A model generated the notes under the pieces. It ran no database searches, was not told the DNA's origin, and saw only the letters and a list, made by a program, of their open reading frames with translations. Positions 42,032 to 50,913 of a stretch of DNA of 64,000 bases are shown here, piece by piece. The translations under genes and the position numbers were made by a program. Position 1 is the stretch's first letter. Each line of letters begins with the position of its first letter. This DNA is from Bacillota bacterium (GTDB lineage Bacteria > Bacillota > Clostridia > Peptostreptococcales > Anaerovoracaceae). The stretch covers positions 1 to 64,000 of the forward strand of contig JAEZLP010000069.1 of the NCBI GenBank assembly GCA_023415235.1, in the 5' to 3' direction.

Positions 42032-43045
42032 CTACTCCTTCTGCTTCTTTGCAAGCAGTGAGGGACGTTTCATATAGAGACTGGCTCCTCTTGCCGCTAC
42101 AGCCAGGATCAGCATGAGACCCACCGGAATATCGAGATACTGGGTGCTGACTCCCGCCATCTGCAGTCCGAAACGCAGAAGCCCAATGACGATGGCGGCC
42201 AGAGCGGTTCCTACGATGCTGCCTCTTCCTCCCGTTATGGCTGTTCCACCGAGAACCACAGCGGTAACGATGGGCATAGTCAGCTCATTGCCCAGATCGG
42301 CACGACACGATCCCAAGTAGCTTGTCAGAACCACACCGGCCACGGAAGCGGCAAGCCCCGACAGGACATAGGTGAACATGGACACAAACTTGTAGTTGAT
42401 TCCCGAAAAGCTGGCCGCATTGGGATTCACTCCTACGAGAAAGACATATCGTCCGTATCTGCTCTTATGAAGCAGAATATAAGCGATGACAGCCAGAATC
42501 AGGAATATGATAAAGGGATTGGGTATGATCCCGAACACTCTTCCTCCGGCGATCCGGATGAACTCCTGCGGAAATCCGCTGATTCCTTCATAAGCGCTGG
42601 ACACCGACAGGGTGGACAACACAACAGCCAGTCCCGAGTACAGGAACAGCCCCCCCAGGGTCACAACCATAGCCTGAACGCCCACATAGGATACTAAGAA
42701 ACCGTTCAGCGCTCCACAGATAATCCCGGTGAAAAGGCACAGAATCACAGCAACCCATATATTCAATCCCGCATCCTGCCATAGCAGTCCTAAGACCATG
42801 GATGTAAGGCCGACAATCGCGCCCCCGGAGATATCAATGCCTCCGGTGATCATGACGATCGTGCCAAAAAGGGCGATGATGCAGATACTGATATAGTCAT
42901 TGATGCTTCCCAGCAGAACCGGCAGTTTCAGGAAGCGGTGGTTGAGAGATCCGAAGATGATGATTTCCAGTACAAGAATCAGAATTAATGCCATCTCCCA
43001 ACGAAAGACGAGCTTTTTCCAGTTGAAGTCTTCCAATCTGCTCAA
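42032..43045 (-). CDS. lsrD: AI-2 ABC transporter permease LsrD
   Basis: 337-residue permease of the RbsC/LsrD type with about ten hydrophobic helices. The characteristic GGIDISGGAIVGLTSMV and VVLGGTAITGGRGSIVGTALA loops are present. It pairs with LsrC to form the membrane channel. Its ATG overlaps the lsrC stop by 4 nt, giving coupled translation. About 116 nt then separate it from lsrB. Confidence 0.93.
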   Translation of the reverse strand: MSRLEDFNWKKLVFRWEMALILILVLEIIIFGSLNHRFLKLPVLLGSINDYISICIIALFGTIVMITGGIDISGGAIVGLTSMVLGLLWQDAGLNIWVAVILCLFTGIICGALNGFLVSYVGVQAMVVTLGGLFLYSGLAVVLSTLSVSSAYEGISGFPQEFIRIAGGRVFGIIPNPFIIFLILAVIAYILLHKSRYGRYVFLVGVNPNAASFSGINYKFVSMFTYVLSGLAASVAGVVLTSYLGSCRADLGNELTMPIVTAVVLGGTAITGGRGSIVGTALAAIVIGLLRFGLQMAGVSTQYLDIPVGLMLILAVAARGASLYMKRPSLLAKKQKE

Positions 43046-44073
43046 GACAGTTCACCTCCTAATTCTTCGTAGGCCTTTTGCGCTTTCAGGTCCCGTGCTG
43101 CCAGCCGCTCTTTCCTCGCTTTTTCCTTCAGATGTTTCTGGATCAATGCGTCCGCTACCACGATAAGAATCAGAAGGATGCCTGTGATTGTGTCATCCCA
43201 GTTGGAGGAAAACTGGAGAAATACCAGAATTCTGCTGATGGACGACATGATGATGGCACCGAACATAGCGCCTATAACGGAACCCACTCCGCCGGTCAGG
43301 CTGACGCCGCCCAGCACACAGGCTGCGATGGCTTTCATTTCATAACCGCTTCCGGCTGTGGGAGTGACAAAACCAATCTTGCTGGCGAATACGATTCCGG
43401 CCAGCGCCGCAAAGACGCCGCACAGAACAAAAGCCAGAATACGGGTCCGGTCAACCGGGATTCCTATCAAGGTGGCGCCGCCGATGTTATCGCCGATCGC
43501 GGCAAAATACTTTCCGTTTTTTGCTTTATTCAAATAGAGGTATACACCGATTACAATTAATACGGTAATCAGGAGGAACAGATTCACAAAGCCGGCCAGG
43601 GTAATCTGGCCATAGCTTTTAAATACAGCCGGCAGATTTTCCACCCACTTGCCTTCCGTATAGACGTAGATCGAACCTCTTACCACACCATTCACTCCCA
43701 AAGTCATGATGATTGCCGGAATATGAAGCTTTGTAACGCCGATTCCGTTGACCAGGCCGATCACCGCTCCGATCATCAGAGCCGTAACCGAGGCGGACAA
43801 CAGGGAGCTGCCGTCACGGATCATGGTTGCGCATACTGCTGCGGTCAAGCCGAGAGTCGCTCCCACTGATACGTCGATATCTCCCATGACGATGACAAAC
43901 GATACGCCGATTGCCAGTAATATGTAAATTACACTGCCATTCAGGCATAGCAGGATATTTTCACCATCAAGAAAGGCCGGGTTGACAGCGCCCGTTCCCA
44001 GATACAGGATGAAAAGAAAGGCTACGGTAAACAGTTCTCTGGTTTTTGTCATTGCCGAAACGATTCGATTCAT
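43042..44073 (-). CDS. lsrC: AI-2 ABC transporter permease LsrC
   Basis: 343-residue permease of the same family as LsrD, with the loops MGDIDVSVGATLGLTAAV and GGVSLTGGVGSVIGAMFGA. About ten helices. The C-terminus is a charged cytoplasmic tail (KEKARKERLAARDLKAQKAY). Overlaps the lsrA stop by 4 nt and the lsrD start by 4 nt, so the three translate as a block. Confidence 0.93.
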   Translation of the reverse strand: MNRIVSAMTKTRELFTVAFLFILYLGTGAVNPAFLDGENILLCLNGSVIYILLAIGVSFVIVMGDIDVSVGATLGLTAAVCATMIRDGSSLLSASVTALMIGAVIGLVNGIGVTKLHIPAIIMTLGVNGVVRGSIYVYTEGKWVENLPAVFKSYGQITLAGFVNLFLLITVLIVIGVYLYLNKAKNGKYFAAIGDNIGGATLIGIPVDRTRILAFVLCGVFAALAGIVFASKIGFVTPTAGSGYEMKAIAACVLGGVSLTGGVGSVIGAMFGAIIMSSISRILVFLQFSSNWDDTITGILLILIVVADALIQKHLKEKARKERLAARDLKAQKAYEELGGELS

Positions 44074-45596
44074 GCCGTCACCTCCTTTTCCTGATATACG
44101 CCGAAGGAAGCCGCCATCAGATTGTCAACCGTGATATCGTCTCCTTTGAACGTATGATTGATGCGCCCCTGATACATGGTGACAACGCGGTCTGAAAGCT
44201 CTACCACTTCTTCAATGTCGGAGGAAATCAGAATTACCGCAACACCTTGTTCCGAAAGCTCGTTGATGATCCGGTACACGTCTCCTCTTGCTCCGGCGTC
44301 GATTCCTCTGGTGGGTTCATCCAGGATGACAACCTTGGGGTTGGCCGCCAATGACTTGGCCAGTACCACCTTCTGCTGGTTTCCTCCGGAAAGAGAGGAA
44401 GTGGTCTGATCTCTGCCGGTTACTTTTATCCTGAAGCCATTGATATATTTGTCTGTCAATTGATTGGCTTTTTTTCTGTCCACAAAAAACTTGCTCAGGT
44501 GTCCCAGCACTCCGGACGTTACATTGGCCTCCACGTCGCTCATGGCGTAGATGCCGTTCAGATGTCTGTCCTCCGGCACATAGGTCAGCCCCTTCTCTAT
44601 GATGGCGTTGCATTTCTTGCTTGTGATGTCTTCTCCATCAAGGTAGACCTTTCCGCTCTTAACCGCGGCTTTTCCGAAAACGGTTACTGCAAATTCCGTT
44701 CTTCCTGCACCTACAACGCCGGCCAGACCGAGAATCTCTCCCGGATATACCTTGAGATTGATATTGTTGAAGCCGTATCCGCATAAGTTCTCTATTACTA
44801 ATAAAGGTTTCTCCGTGGTGAAGTCAATGTCCCTGCATGCCTTTTCCTTTTGAACTGCTCTCTCATAGTTGGTAGGCAGAAGTCCTTGAATGAGCATTTC
44901 CTGATTGAACTCTCCCACGGATCCTTCCATGGTAATCTGCCCGTCTCTCAGAATGACCACTCTCGTAGCGATATCAAATACCTCTGTGAGACGGTGCGTA
45001 ATATAGAAAATACTGATGCCATTGCAATGTAAATCTGTCACGATGCGGAACAGAGATTCGATTTCATGGAACGTAAGAGCCGAAGTCGGTTCATCCAGAA
45101 TCAAAATTCGCGAATCGCGCAGCAATCCTCTTAAAATTTCAACCAGCTGCTGCTCAGCGATAGAAAGGCTGTCGGCCTTTCGGTCCAGCTTCAGATCCCA
45201 GCCCAGGTTATCGATCAGCGCGGTCAGTCTGGTATGGAGCTCGCTTCTTTTTTCCTTAAATCCAAGTACAATATTTTCTTCCACAGTCATGTTCGGAAAC
45301 AGCATCGGTTCCTGGGGAACCAGATAAATTCCGTTTGCCAGTGCTGCAGAAGGATGGGAAAGGTTTACCTTCTTCCCTTTGATGTGAATCTCACCGGCAT
45401 CCGGCTGATAAATTCCCATCAAAATTTTCATCAAGGTGCTTTTTCCGGCTCCATTGCCGCCAATCAGCGCTACCACATCTCCCTCGTACACATCGAGGCT
45501 GATATCCCTCAGGACCACATTGGTTGCGAAGGATTTTCCGATTCCCTTGATGCTGATTGCGGGTATCCTGTTGCCATCGTTGTTGCTTGAACCCAT
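44070..45596 (-). CDS. lsrA: AI-2 ABC transporter ATPase LsrA
   Basis: 508-residue protein with two fused ATPase domains, as in RbsA/LsrA. First half: Walker A LIGGNGAGKSTLMKIL, signature LSIAEQQLVEI, Walker B LILDEPTSALTF. Second half: GVVGAGRTEF, signature LSGGNQQKVVLAKSL, Walker B VILDEPTRGID. The first Walker A is complete; the second is the variant usual in this family. The ATG at 45596 follows GGAGG; an upstream in-frame Met precedes a segment unlike the family. First gene of the operon, with a near-consensus promoter at 45653-45681. Confidence 0.95.
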   Translation of the reverse strand: MGSSNNDGNRIPAISIKGIGKSFATNVVLRDISLDVYEGDVVALIGGNGAGKSTLMKILMGIYQPDAGEIHIKGKKVNLSHPSAALANGIYLVPQEPMLFPNMTVEENIVLGFKEKRSELHTRLTALIDNLGWDLKLDRKADSLSIAEQQLVEILRGLLRDSRILILDEPTSALTFHEIESLFRIVTDLHCNGISIFYITHRLTEVFDIATRVVILRDGQITMEGSVGEFNQEMLIQGLLPTNYERAVQKEKACRDIDFTTEKPLLVIENLCGYGFNNINLKVYPGEILGLAGVVGAGRTEFAVTVFGKAAVKSGKVYLDGEDITSKKCNAIIEKGLTYVPEDRHLNGIYAMSDVEANVTSGVLGHLSKFFVDRKKANQLTDKYINGFRIKVTGRDQTTSSLSGGNQQKVVLAKSLAANPKVVILDEPTRGIDAGARGDVYRIINELSEQGVAVILISSDIEEVVELSDRVVTMYQGRINHTFKGDDITVDNLMAASFGVYQEKEVTA

Positions 45597-45652
45597 AAAA
45601 TGAATCCTCCATTTATAGCGTAACATAAGTTAGAAATTTAATATTTTGTTTC

Positions 45653-45681
45653 ATCATAATGCTTTTTGTTCCTCTTGTCAA
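45653..45681 (-). promoter_or_regulatory. Promoter of lsrACDBF
   Basis: On the minus strand TTGACA (45681-45676), 17-nt spacer, TATGAT (45658-45653). The leader to the lsrA ATG is about 50 nt. Confidence 0.8.
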
Positions 45682-45823
45682 CATTTGTTGCACAAAATTT
45701 CAAGATAAATCTGAATAATTCTCAGGACTTTTCTAATCATATAAAAGGAAGAGTTTTGGATAATGCGAGTAAAAATATTCTCTTCACCGTTCCAGTTTCT
45801 ACTTTTTTTATTTGTTTTAACAG

Positions 45824-45835
45824 TTAAAATTTTAA
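45824..45835. promoter_or_regulatory. Palindrome next to the lsrR -35 box, candidate LsrR operator
   Basis: TTAAAATTTTAA is a perfect 12-bp palindrome ending 1 nt before the TTGACA of the lsrR promoter. An AT-rich palindrome can arise by chance, so support is limited to its position. Confidence 0.35.
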
Positions 45836-45836
45836 G

Positions 45837-45865
45837 TTGACAGTGTTTTCTTTTCGCTATATAAT
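45837..45865 (+). promoter_or_regulatory. Promoter of lsrR-lsrK-cupin
   Basis: TTGACA (45837-45842), 17-nt spacer, TATAAT (45860-45865): a perfect sigma-A promoter. The leader to the lsrR ATG is about 100 nt. Confidence 0.88.
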
Positions 45866-45923
45866 GAATCTGAAATTGGAACATTTTATTTTATTTTAAA
45901 CTTTTGTTCAGGACAGGACCGCC

Positions 45924-45944
45924 GTTCAAGAATTGTGATTGAAC
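45924..45944. promoter_or_regulatory. Inverted repeat in the lsrR leader, candidate operator
   Basis: GTTCAA and TTGAAC separated by 9 nt, 29 nt before the lsrR start and downstream of its promoter. A position suited to autorepression by LsrR. Confidence 0.4.
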
Positions 45945-45972
45945 GAGACTTTATAAATGTGGGAGTAATAAG

Positions 45973-46893
45973 ATGAGCATGGACTATGAACATTCTTTAA
46001 TGATCAAGGCAGTCTGGTGTTACTATATTGAAGACATGACTCAACAAGCAATCGCCGATCAGTTGGGAATTTCCCGAATGAGGGTGATCAAGCTGCTGGA
46101 AAAAGGACGGGCAGCAAAGCTGATCCAGTTCAAGATCAGAGCCGACGCCTACAAGCAGACGGAAATCACAAACCGGCTGCAGTCCCGTTACAGCCTGAAG
46201 GAAATAGTCCTGGTTCCGTCGATCTCAAGCAACATCAACGAAACCGTCGCTCGAGCCACAGCCATGTATCTCAGCGATCACATCACCGACGGATCCTTTA
46301 TCAATGTGGGCTTCGGCGATACTATGTCCCGTACTCTTCGTCATCTTGATCTTCCGGAGGATTCTAAAATTTCCTTTGTCTCACTGACTGGAGGGGTGAA
46401 GCACTATACCGTTTCCTCCCATGACGGTGGAGGGATCTCCAACACAACCAGCTATATCGTACCCGCGCCTTTCATCGCTTCCTCGGCGGAAATGGCAGCC
46501 GCTATTCGCGAGGAGCCTTCCGTCAAGGATGTTCTTAAGCTGTCCAGTCTGGCCAGCTACACCATCGTTGGCATCGGTGGGGTAACCGAAAAAGCGACGG
46601 TTGTCAAGGAAGGCAATATGACGGCCAACGATCTGCTCCGGCTGCGAGCGGAAAGTGCAGTGGGAGATATTCTCGGATATTTCGTGGATAAGGACGGCCA
46701 TGTGCTGAACGGCTCCATCCACGACAGGCTCATCAGTACACCGCCCGAGGTTCTGGCAACCTTTCCCAACGTCATTGCGGCTGCGGGAGGCGTTGAGAAA
46801 GCGGAAGCCATCGACGCAGTGCTGAAAACGGGATGCATCAACATCCTGATCACCGATGAGGAAACGGCAAAAGCATTGCTTGAAATCGAATGA
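45973..46893 (+). CDS. lsrR: Transcriptional regulator LsrR (SorC/DeoR-type)
   Basis: 306-residue repressor expected to respond to phospho-AI-2. The N-terminal helix-turn-helix reads YYIEDMTQQAIADQLGISRMRVIKLLEKG, and the C-terminal sugar-binding domain shows NVGFGDTMSRTLRHL and IVGIGGVTEKATVVKEG. Length agrees with LsrR (about 317). GGGAG precedes the ATG. Divergent from lsrACDBF across a 376-nt control region, and the first gene of a unit with lsrK and a cupin gene. Confidence 0.93.
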   Translation: MSMDYEHSLMIKAVWCYYIEDMTQQAIADQLGISRMRVIKLLEKGRAAKLIQFKIRADAYKQTEITNRLQSRYSLKEIVLVPSISSNINETVARATAMYLSDHITDGSFINVGFGDTMSRTLRHLDLPEDSKISFVSLTGGVKHYTVSSHDGGGISNTTSYIVPAPFIASSAEMAAAIREEPSVKDVLKLSSLASYTIVGIGGVTEKATVVKEGNMTANDLLRLRAESAVGDILGYFVDKDGHVLNGSIHDRLISTPPEVLATFPNVIAAAGGVEKAEAIDAVLKTGCINILITDEETAKALLEIE

Positions 46894-46947
46894 CCACGAT
46901 GTTTGAATCCAGATTTAAAACAGATTGATACAACAAGGAGGGAGCAT

Positions 46948-48510
46948 ATGTCACGATATTTGATGGCGATCGACGCCGGTACCGGCAGCGTCCGGGCTGT
47001 TGTATTCGACACTGACGGAAGTCAGATCGGCGTAGCTCAGCAGGAATGGGAGCACAAGGAAGACCCCCGTTATCCCGGTTCTATGGATTTTGACTGGAAC
47101 AAAAACTGGGATCTCGCTGTCCGGTGCATTCAGGATGTTCTCCGCGAAACCGGAATCAATTCTGCAGATATTGCAGGAATTGCAACCACCAGCATGCGGG
47201 AGGGAATTGTTCTGTATGACGGTAACGGCGAGGAAATCTGGGCCTGCGCCAACGTGGACGCCCGTTCCGGCGGAGAGGTGTCCGATTTAAAAAGAATTTC
47301 TGAAACATTGGAAAAAGAGTTGTATATCCCGTCCGGACAGACCTTTGCCCTTGGAGCTTTGCCAAGAATCCTGTGGGTGAAGAACCATTTGCCGGATATT
47401 TATGATAAAACAAAGACCGTTACCATGTTTAACGACTGGCTCATCGCAAAGCTTACCGGTCTTTTAACCACCGAACCTTCCAACGGCTGCACTACCGGAA
47501 TCTTCGATCTGAAAAAACGGGATTGGCTGCCTGAAATCGCTGAAAAATGCGGCCTAAAGAACGATATCTTTCCTCCCGTATATGAGAACGGAACGATCGT
47601 GGGAAAGGTTTCGGCAGCCTGCGCTGCGGTGACCGGACTGGCAGAAGGGACCCCCGTCATAACGGGAGGCGGCGACGCTCAGCTGGGCTGTGTCGGTGTC
47701 GGTCTGGTGGAGCCCAATCAGGGAGCGGTTTTTGGAGGAAGCTTCTGGCAGTATGAATTCAACACCAACGAAGCGAAAACGGATCCGGAATGCCGCGTAA
47801 GAGTGAATTGCCATGCGGTTCCCGGGATGTGGCAGTATGAGGCCATCGCCTTCTTTCCAGGATTGGTTATGAGATGGTATCGCGACGCCTTCTGTCAATG
47901 GGAGAAGGTCGAAGCGGAAAAAACAGGCGGAGATCCTTACAACATCATGAACAAGGAAGCCGAAAAGATCCCTCCCGGCTGTTATGGAATGTTTTGCACC
48001 TTTTCCGATGTGATGAACTATATCAATTGGAAGCATGCCGCACCTTCCTTTATCAACTTTGGTCTTAATCCCGAGAAGTATAATAAATATACCTTCTATC
48101 GGGCCTTGATGGAAAATGCAGCTCTGGTAACAAGGGGAAATATGGAATTGGTCTTTGAGGTGACCGGGAAAAAGCCGGATCATGTGATCTTTGCCAGCGG
48201 TGCATCCAAGAGTCCTGTCTGGTGTCAGATCCTCTCCGATGTGCTCGGAATTCCGGTCAGGGTACCAAAGGTCAAGGAAGCCACCGCTCTGGGAGCGGCC
48301 ATCATGGCGGGAGTCGGCGTAGGAATCTATCCGGGCATCTCCCATGCCGCAAAAGCTCTGGTAAAATGGGAGGCGGAATATCATCCCAATCAGGAAAATA
48401 TTAAAATCTACAACGAAGTATACGCCAACTGGCGTAAAGTTTATAAAGAATGCCTGGATCTGAGTAATCGGAATCTCACTACCCCTATGTGGGCGGCACC
48501 AGGGTTATAG
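46948..48510 (+). CDS. lsrK: Autoinducer-2 kinase LsrK
   Basis: 520-residue FGGY-family kinase that phosphorylates imported AI-2 and traps it in the cell. Visible motifs are MAIDAGTGSVRAVVFD at the N-terminus, CTTGIFDLKKRDW, TGGGDAQLGCVGVG and FASGASKSPVWCQILSDVLG. Length agrees with E. coli LsrK (530). The ATG at 46948 follows AAGGAGG; the 15 in-frame codons before it do not resemble the family. Follows lsrR by 54 nt and precedes the cupin by 17 nt. Confidence 0.95.
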   Translation: MSRYLMAIDAGTGSVRAVVFDTDGSQIGVAQQEWEHKEDPRYPGSMDFDWNKNWDLAVRCIQDVLRETGINSADIAGIATTSMREGIVLYDGNGEEIWACANVDARSGGEVSDLKRISETLEKELYIPSGQTFALGALPRILWVKNHLPDIYDKTKTVTMFNDWLIAKLTGLLTTEPSNGCTTGIFDLKKRDWLPEIAEKCGLKNDIFPPVYENGTIVGKVSAACAAVTGLAEGTPVITGGGDAQLGCVGVGLVEPNQGAVFGGSFWQYEFNTNEAKTDPECRVRVNCHAVPGMWQYEAIAFFPGLVMRWYRDAFCQWEKVEAEKTGGDPYNIMNKEAEKIPPGCYGMFCTFSDVMNYINWKHAAPSFINFGLNPEKYNKYTFYRALMENAALVTRGNMELVFEVTGKKPDHVIFASGASKSPVWCQILSDVLGIPVRVPKVKEATALGAAIMAGVGVGIYPGISHAAKALVKWEAEYHPNQENIKIYNEVYANWRKVYKECLDLSNRNLTTPMWAAPGL

Positions 48511-48527
48511 ACGGAAAGGAGTAAACA

Positions 48528-48866
48528 ATGTATATAATTGATGAAAAAGATCTTGAATACCGACATGGAGACAGCGGACCCAAATACCTTATGAAAGGAC
48601 CCCGCATGAACTTTGCTATCGTTCAATTTCCTCCAGGCTCGGATTTCAAGGCACACTATCACAATATCATGGAAGAAAACTTTTATGTCATGGAAGGGGA
48701 AATTGATATTGTCGTAGACGGCGTATCAACAACCCTTACAAAAGGGCAATTCATTCATGTGGAACCCGAGGAAAGCCATTACCTAATAAACAACTCCAAT
48801 AAAACGGCCCGGCTGGTAGCGACTCTCGCTCCGTACCAGGCATCCGACAAGGTTGAAATAGACTAA
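48528..48866 (+). CDS. Cupin-domain protein in the lsr locus, possible LsrG replacement
   Basis: 112-residue single cupin. Motif 1 reads GSDFKAHYHNIMEENFYVMEGEIDI and motif 2 HVEPEESHYLINNS, giving His, His, Glu and His metal ligands. GGAAAGGAG precedes the ATG. It is the last gene of the lsrR-lsrK unit. The usual locus carries lsrG, a ferredoxin-like ABM-fold isomerase that acts between LsrK and LsrF; no such gene is seen here. A metal-dependent cupin could do the same phospho-sugar isomerisation, as phosphomannose-type cupins do. This is an inference from gene order. Confidence 0.8.
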   Translation: MYIIDEKDLEYRHGDSGPKYLMKGPRMNFAIVQFPPGSDFKAHYHNIMEENFYVMEGEIDIVVDGVSTTLTKGQFIHVEPEESHYLINNSNKTARLVATLAPYQASDKVEID

Positions 48867-48901
48867 TCGTCCATATTTTTTATTTATGCTCCTCCTCACA
48901 G

Positions 48902-48954
48902 AAAAGAGGCTGTCTCTCTATGATTTTTCAATCATTTTGAGACAGCCTCTTTTT
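48902..48954. terminator. Bidirectional terminator
   Basis: AAAAGAGGCTGTCTC and GAGACAGCCTCTTTT are perfectly complementary over 15 bp with a 22-nt loop. It separates the lsrR-lsrK-cupin unit from the convergent GGDEF/HD-GYP gene. Confidence 0.88.
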
Positions 48955-48963
48955 CATATTCAT

Positions 48964-50787
48964 CTATCTTCCCTCGTACCGGTCCATCCTTCGCCAGACT
49001 CTCTGCTTCAGGATCTGGTCGATAAACACCTTTAGTATTTCTTCATCGAATTGGGTGCCTGCGTTTCGCTTGAACTCCGCCACGACCTCGGAAAGGCTCA
49101 AATCCCGCCTGTACGGCCTGTGGCTTGTCATAGCGTCATAGGCGTCCGCGATGCATATAATTTTTGATTGAACCGGAATTTCGTCACCTCTCAATTGTCT
49201 GGGATACCCATTTCCGTCCACTCTTTCATGGTGATGAAGAACATACTTCGCAATAGGCGCAAATTCGTTCACCGACCGGAGTATGTGATATCCGATTTCC
49301 GGATGACGTTTCATATCGGCCCACTCCGCTTCGGTCAGCTTGCCTTTTTTATTGAGAACACTTTCGTCGATGCCTATTTTCCCAATATCGTGGAGCAATC
49401 CAGCCATCTTCAGCTCCCTGACCGAATCCTGGCTCAGCTTCATGGCGTTTCCGATCAGCTCACAAAGCTTGCTGACTCTTTCACAGTGGAGCTGCTCCCT
49501 CCTGTTTTTTTGGTACAGTGTCTTCGTGATCAGTTTTATCGTCTCATTTCTCATGCTGGTGCTTTCAGCCAGCTTGTTCCGGTACATGTAGTCCTCAGCC
49601 CGCATAAAAATCTTTCGAATATCCTCCTTCAGGTAGTGCTTCGTGGCCCAGCCGAAGGAGACGGAGCAGATGATATGCTCTTTCTGCTTTTCTGAAATGG
49701 AATTGTTGATTCGCTCAATAATTTTCTGGGCTTCGTTCCCGTCCGTCTTCGGGAGAAGGAATACAAATTCGTCCCCTCCGATCCGGGCGATGACATCTTC
49801 CGTCCGGCATTCACTTTTAAATATCTGGGCAACCTTTTTCAGAAGATTGTCTCCCAAAGCGTGCCCGAAGGCGTCGTTGGTAAGCTTCAATCCGTTCACG
49901 TCGGCCAATACCAGGGTGATCGGAAGATTGCGACTCGTATTGATCCGCTTCAGCTCCTCTTCATAAAACCTGCGGTTGTACAGTCCTGTAAGCGGATCGT
50001 AATAGCTCAGATAGATTACTTCCTCTTCCGCCTTTTTTCTTGAGGTGATATCTTCCACCATGCAAAGGTGGCCGTGCTCTTCATATCCATCGGAATGGAA
50101 AGGAGTTACAGTGATGTTCACCCATACTTCCTCGCCGTCAGGTCTGATGAATCGCTTGTCCATGGTAAAACCTGAGATTTTGCCTTGCAGCAGCAGCTCG
50201 GTCTTATGCAGGTTTTCTTCCACTTCGTCCGGATGGGAATACTGTCTCCAGTCCATTTCCAACACTTGCTCTCTGGGACGGCCTACAATTTCCGCGTATC
50301 TCAAATTGACCTGGGTAGCCTTGCCCGTCCTGGAATCGAATATCGCGATTCCCATCGGGGCTTCTTCAAAGATCGTTCTGAAGCGTTCTTCACTCCTGGC
50401 CAACTCAGCTCTGATTATCTCTTTTTGGGTAATATCCTTGGAATACCCTGCCGTTCCCAGCAATTGGCCGTCAGGACCATGGACTACTCTCTTATATTCT
50501 TCGAAGCTTCCCTTTTCCAATTGTGAAACGTATACTCCGCGGTCCTTGCCGGACAATACTTCCTTATCGCTCTCAGCATAAGAAGCTGCGTCTTTCTCGT
50601 CATACAGATCGTAATCGGTTTTCCCGATGATCTCTTCTTTCGGCAGGCCCGTATCGTCGGAAACGTTTTGATTTACGTAAACATAGCGCCCTTGCCTGTC
50701 CTTCATCCAGACATCAAAAGGAAGGCTGTCTAAAACAGCCTCTAATCTGGTGATATGTAACAACAGTTCCTCTTTCGTCTTTTCCAT
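48964..50787 (-). CDS. PAS-PAS-GGDEF-HD-GYP cyclic-di-GMP signalling protein
   Basis: 607-residue soluble protein. Two PAS domains (about 10-125 and 135-255, the second with SGFTMDKRFIRPDGEEVWVNI), a GGDEF domain (about 260-410) with RIGGDEFVFLL intact, and an HD-GYP domain (about 420-600) with LLHDIGKIGI, HPEIGYHIL and HHERVDGNGYP. Both output domains keep their catalytic residues, so it could both make and degrade c-di-GMP. There is no transmembrane segment. The PAS domains suggest an intracellular signal such as redox, oxygen or a cofactor. GGAG precedes the ATG. A single-gene unit with its own promoter. Confidence 0.93.
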   Translation of the reverse strand: MEKTKEELLLHITRLEAVLDSLPFDVWMKDRQGRYVYVNQNVSDDTGLPKEEIIGKTDYDLYDEKDAASYAESDKEVLSGKDRGVYVSQLEKGSFEEYKRVVHGPDGQLLGTAGYSKDITQKEIIRAELARSEERFRTIFEEAPMGIAIFDSRTGKATQVNLRYAEIVGRPREQVLEMDWRQYSHPDEVEENLHKTELLLQGKISGFTMDKRFIRPDGEEVWVNITVTPFHSDGYEEHGHLCMVEDITSRKKAEEEVIYLSYYDPLTGLYNRRFYEEELKRINTSRNLPITLVLADVNGLKLTNDAFGHALGDNLLKKVAQIFKSECRTEDVIARIGGDEFVFLLPKTDGNEAQKIIERINNSISEKQKEHIICSVSFGWATKHYLKEDIRKIFMRAEDYMYRNKLAESTSMRNETIKLITKTLYQKNRREQLHCERVSKLCELIGNAMKLSQDSVRELKMAGLLHDIGKIGIDESVLNKKGKLTEAEWADMKRHPEIGYHILRSVNEFAPIAKYVLHHHERVDGNGYPRQLRGDEIPVQSKIICIADAYDAMTSHRPYRRDLSLSEVVAEFKRNAGTQFDEEILKVFIDQILKQRVWRRMDRYEGR

Positions 50788-50868
50788 TTATAAGCTCCGG
50801 CTTCTGCGGCACCCTATTAAAAACTTTATTTCAGTTGATGAAAAATATAAAAAAATATATTTATCTAT

Positions 50869-50896
50869 ATTATCTATCAAAAAAAGCGAATGTCAA
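50869..50896 (-). promoter_or_regulatory. Promoter of the PAS-GGDEF-HD-GYP gene
   Basis: On the minus strand TTGACA (50896-50891), 16-nt spacer, GATAAT (50874-50869), about 80 nt before the ATG at 50787. Confidence 0.6.
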
Positions 50897-50913
50897 TGTA
50901 ACTTTTTCATATA

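Noticed and set aside
45678..45884. 68-residue minus-strand frame in the lsr control region
   Set aside because: AT-rich, without ribosome binding site, and it covers two clear promoters.
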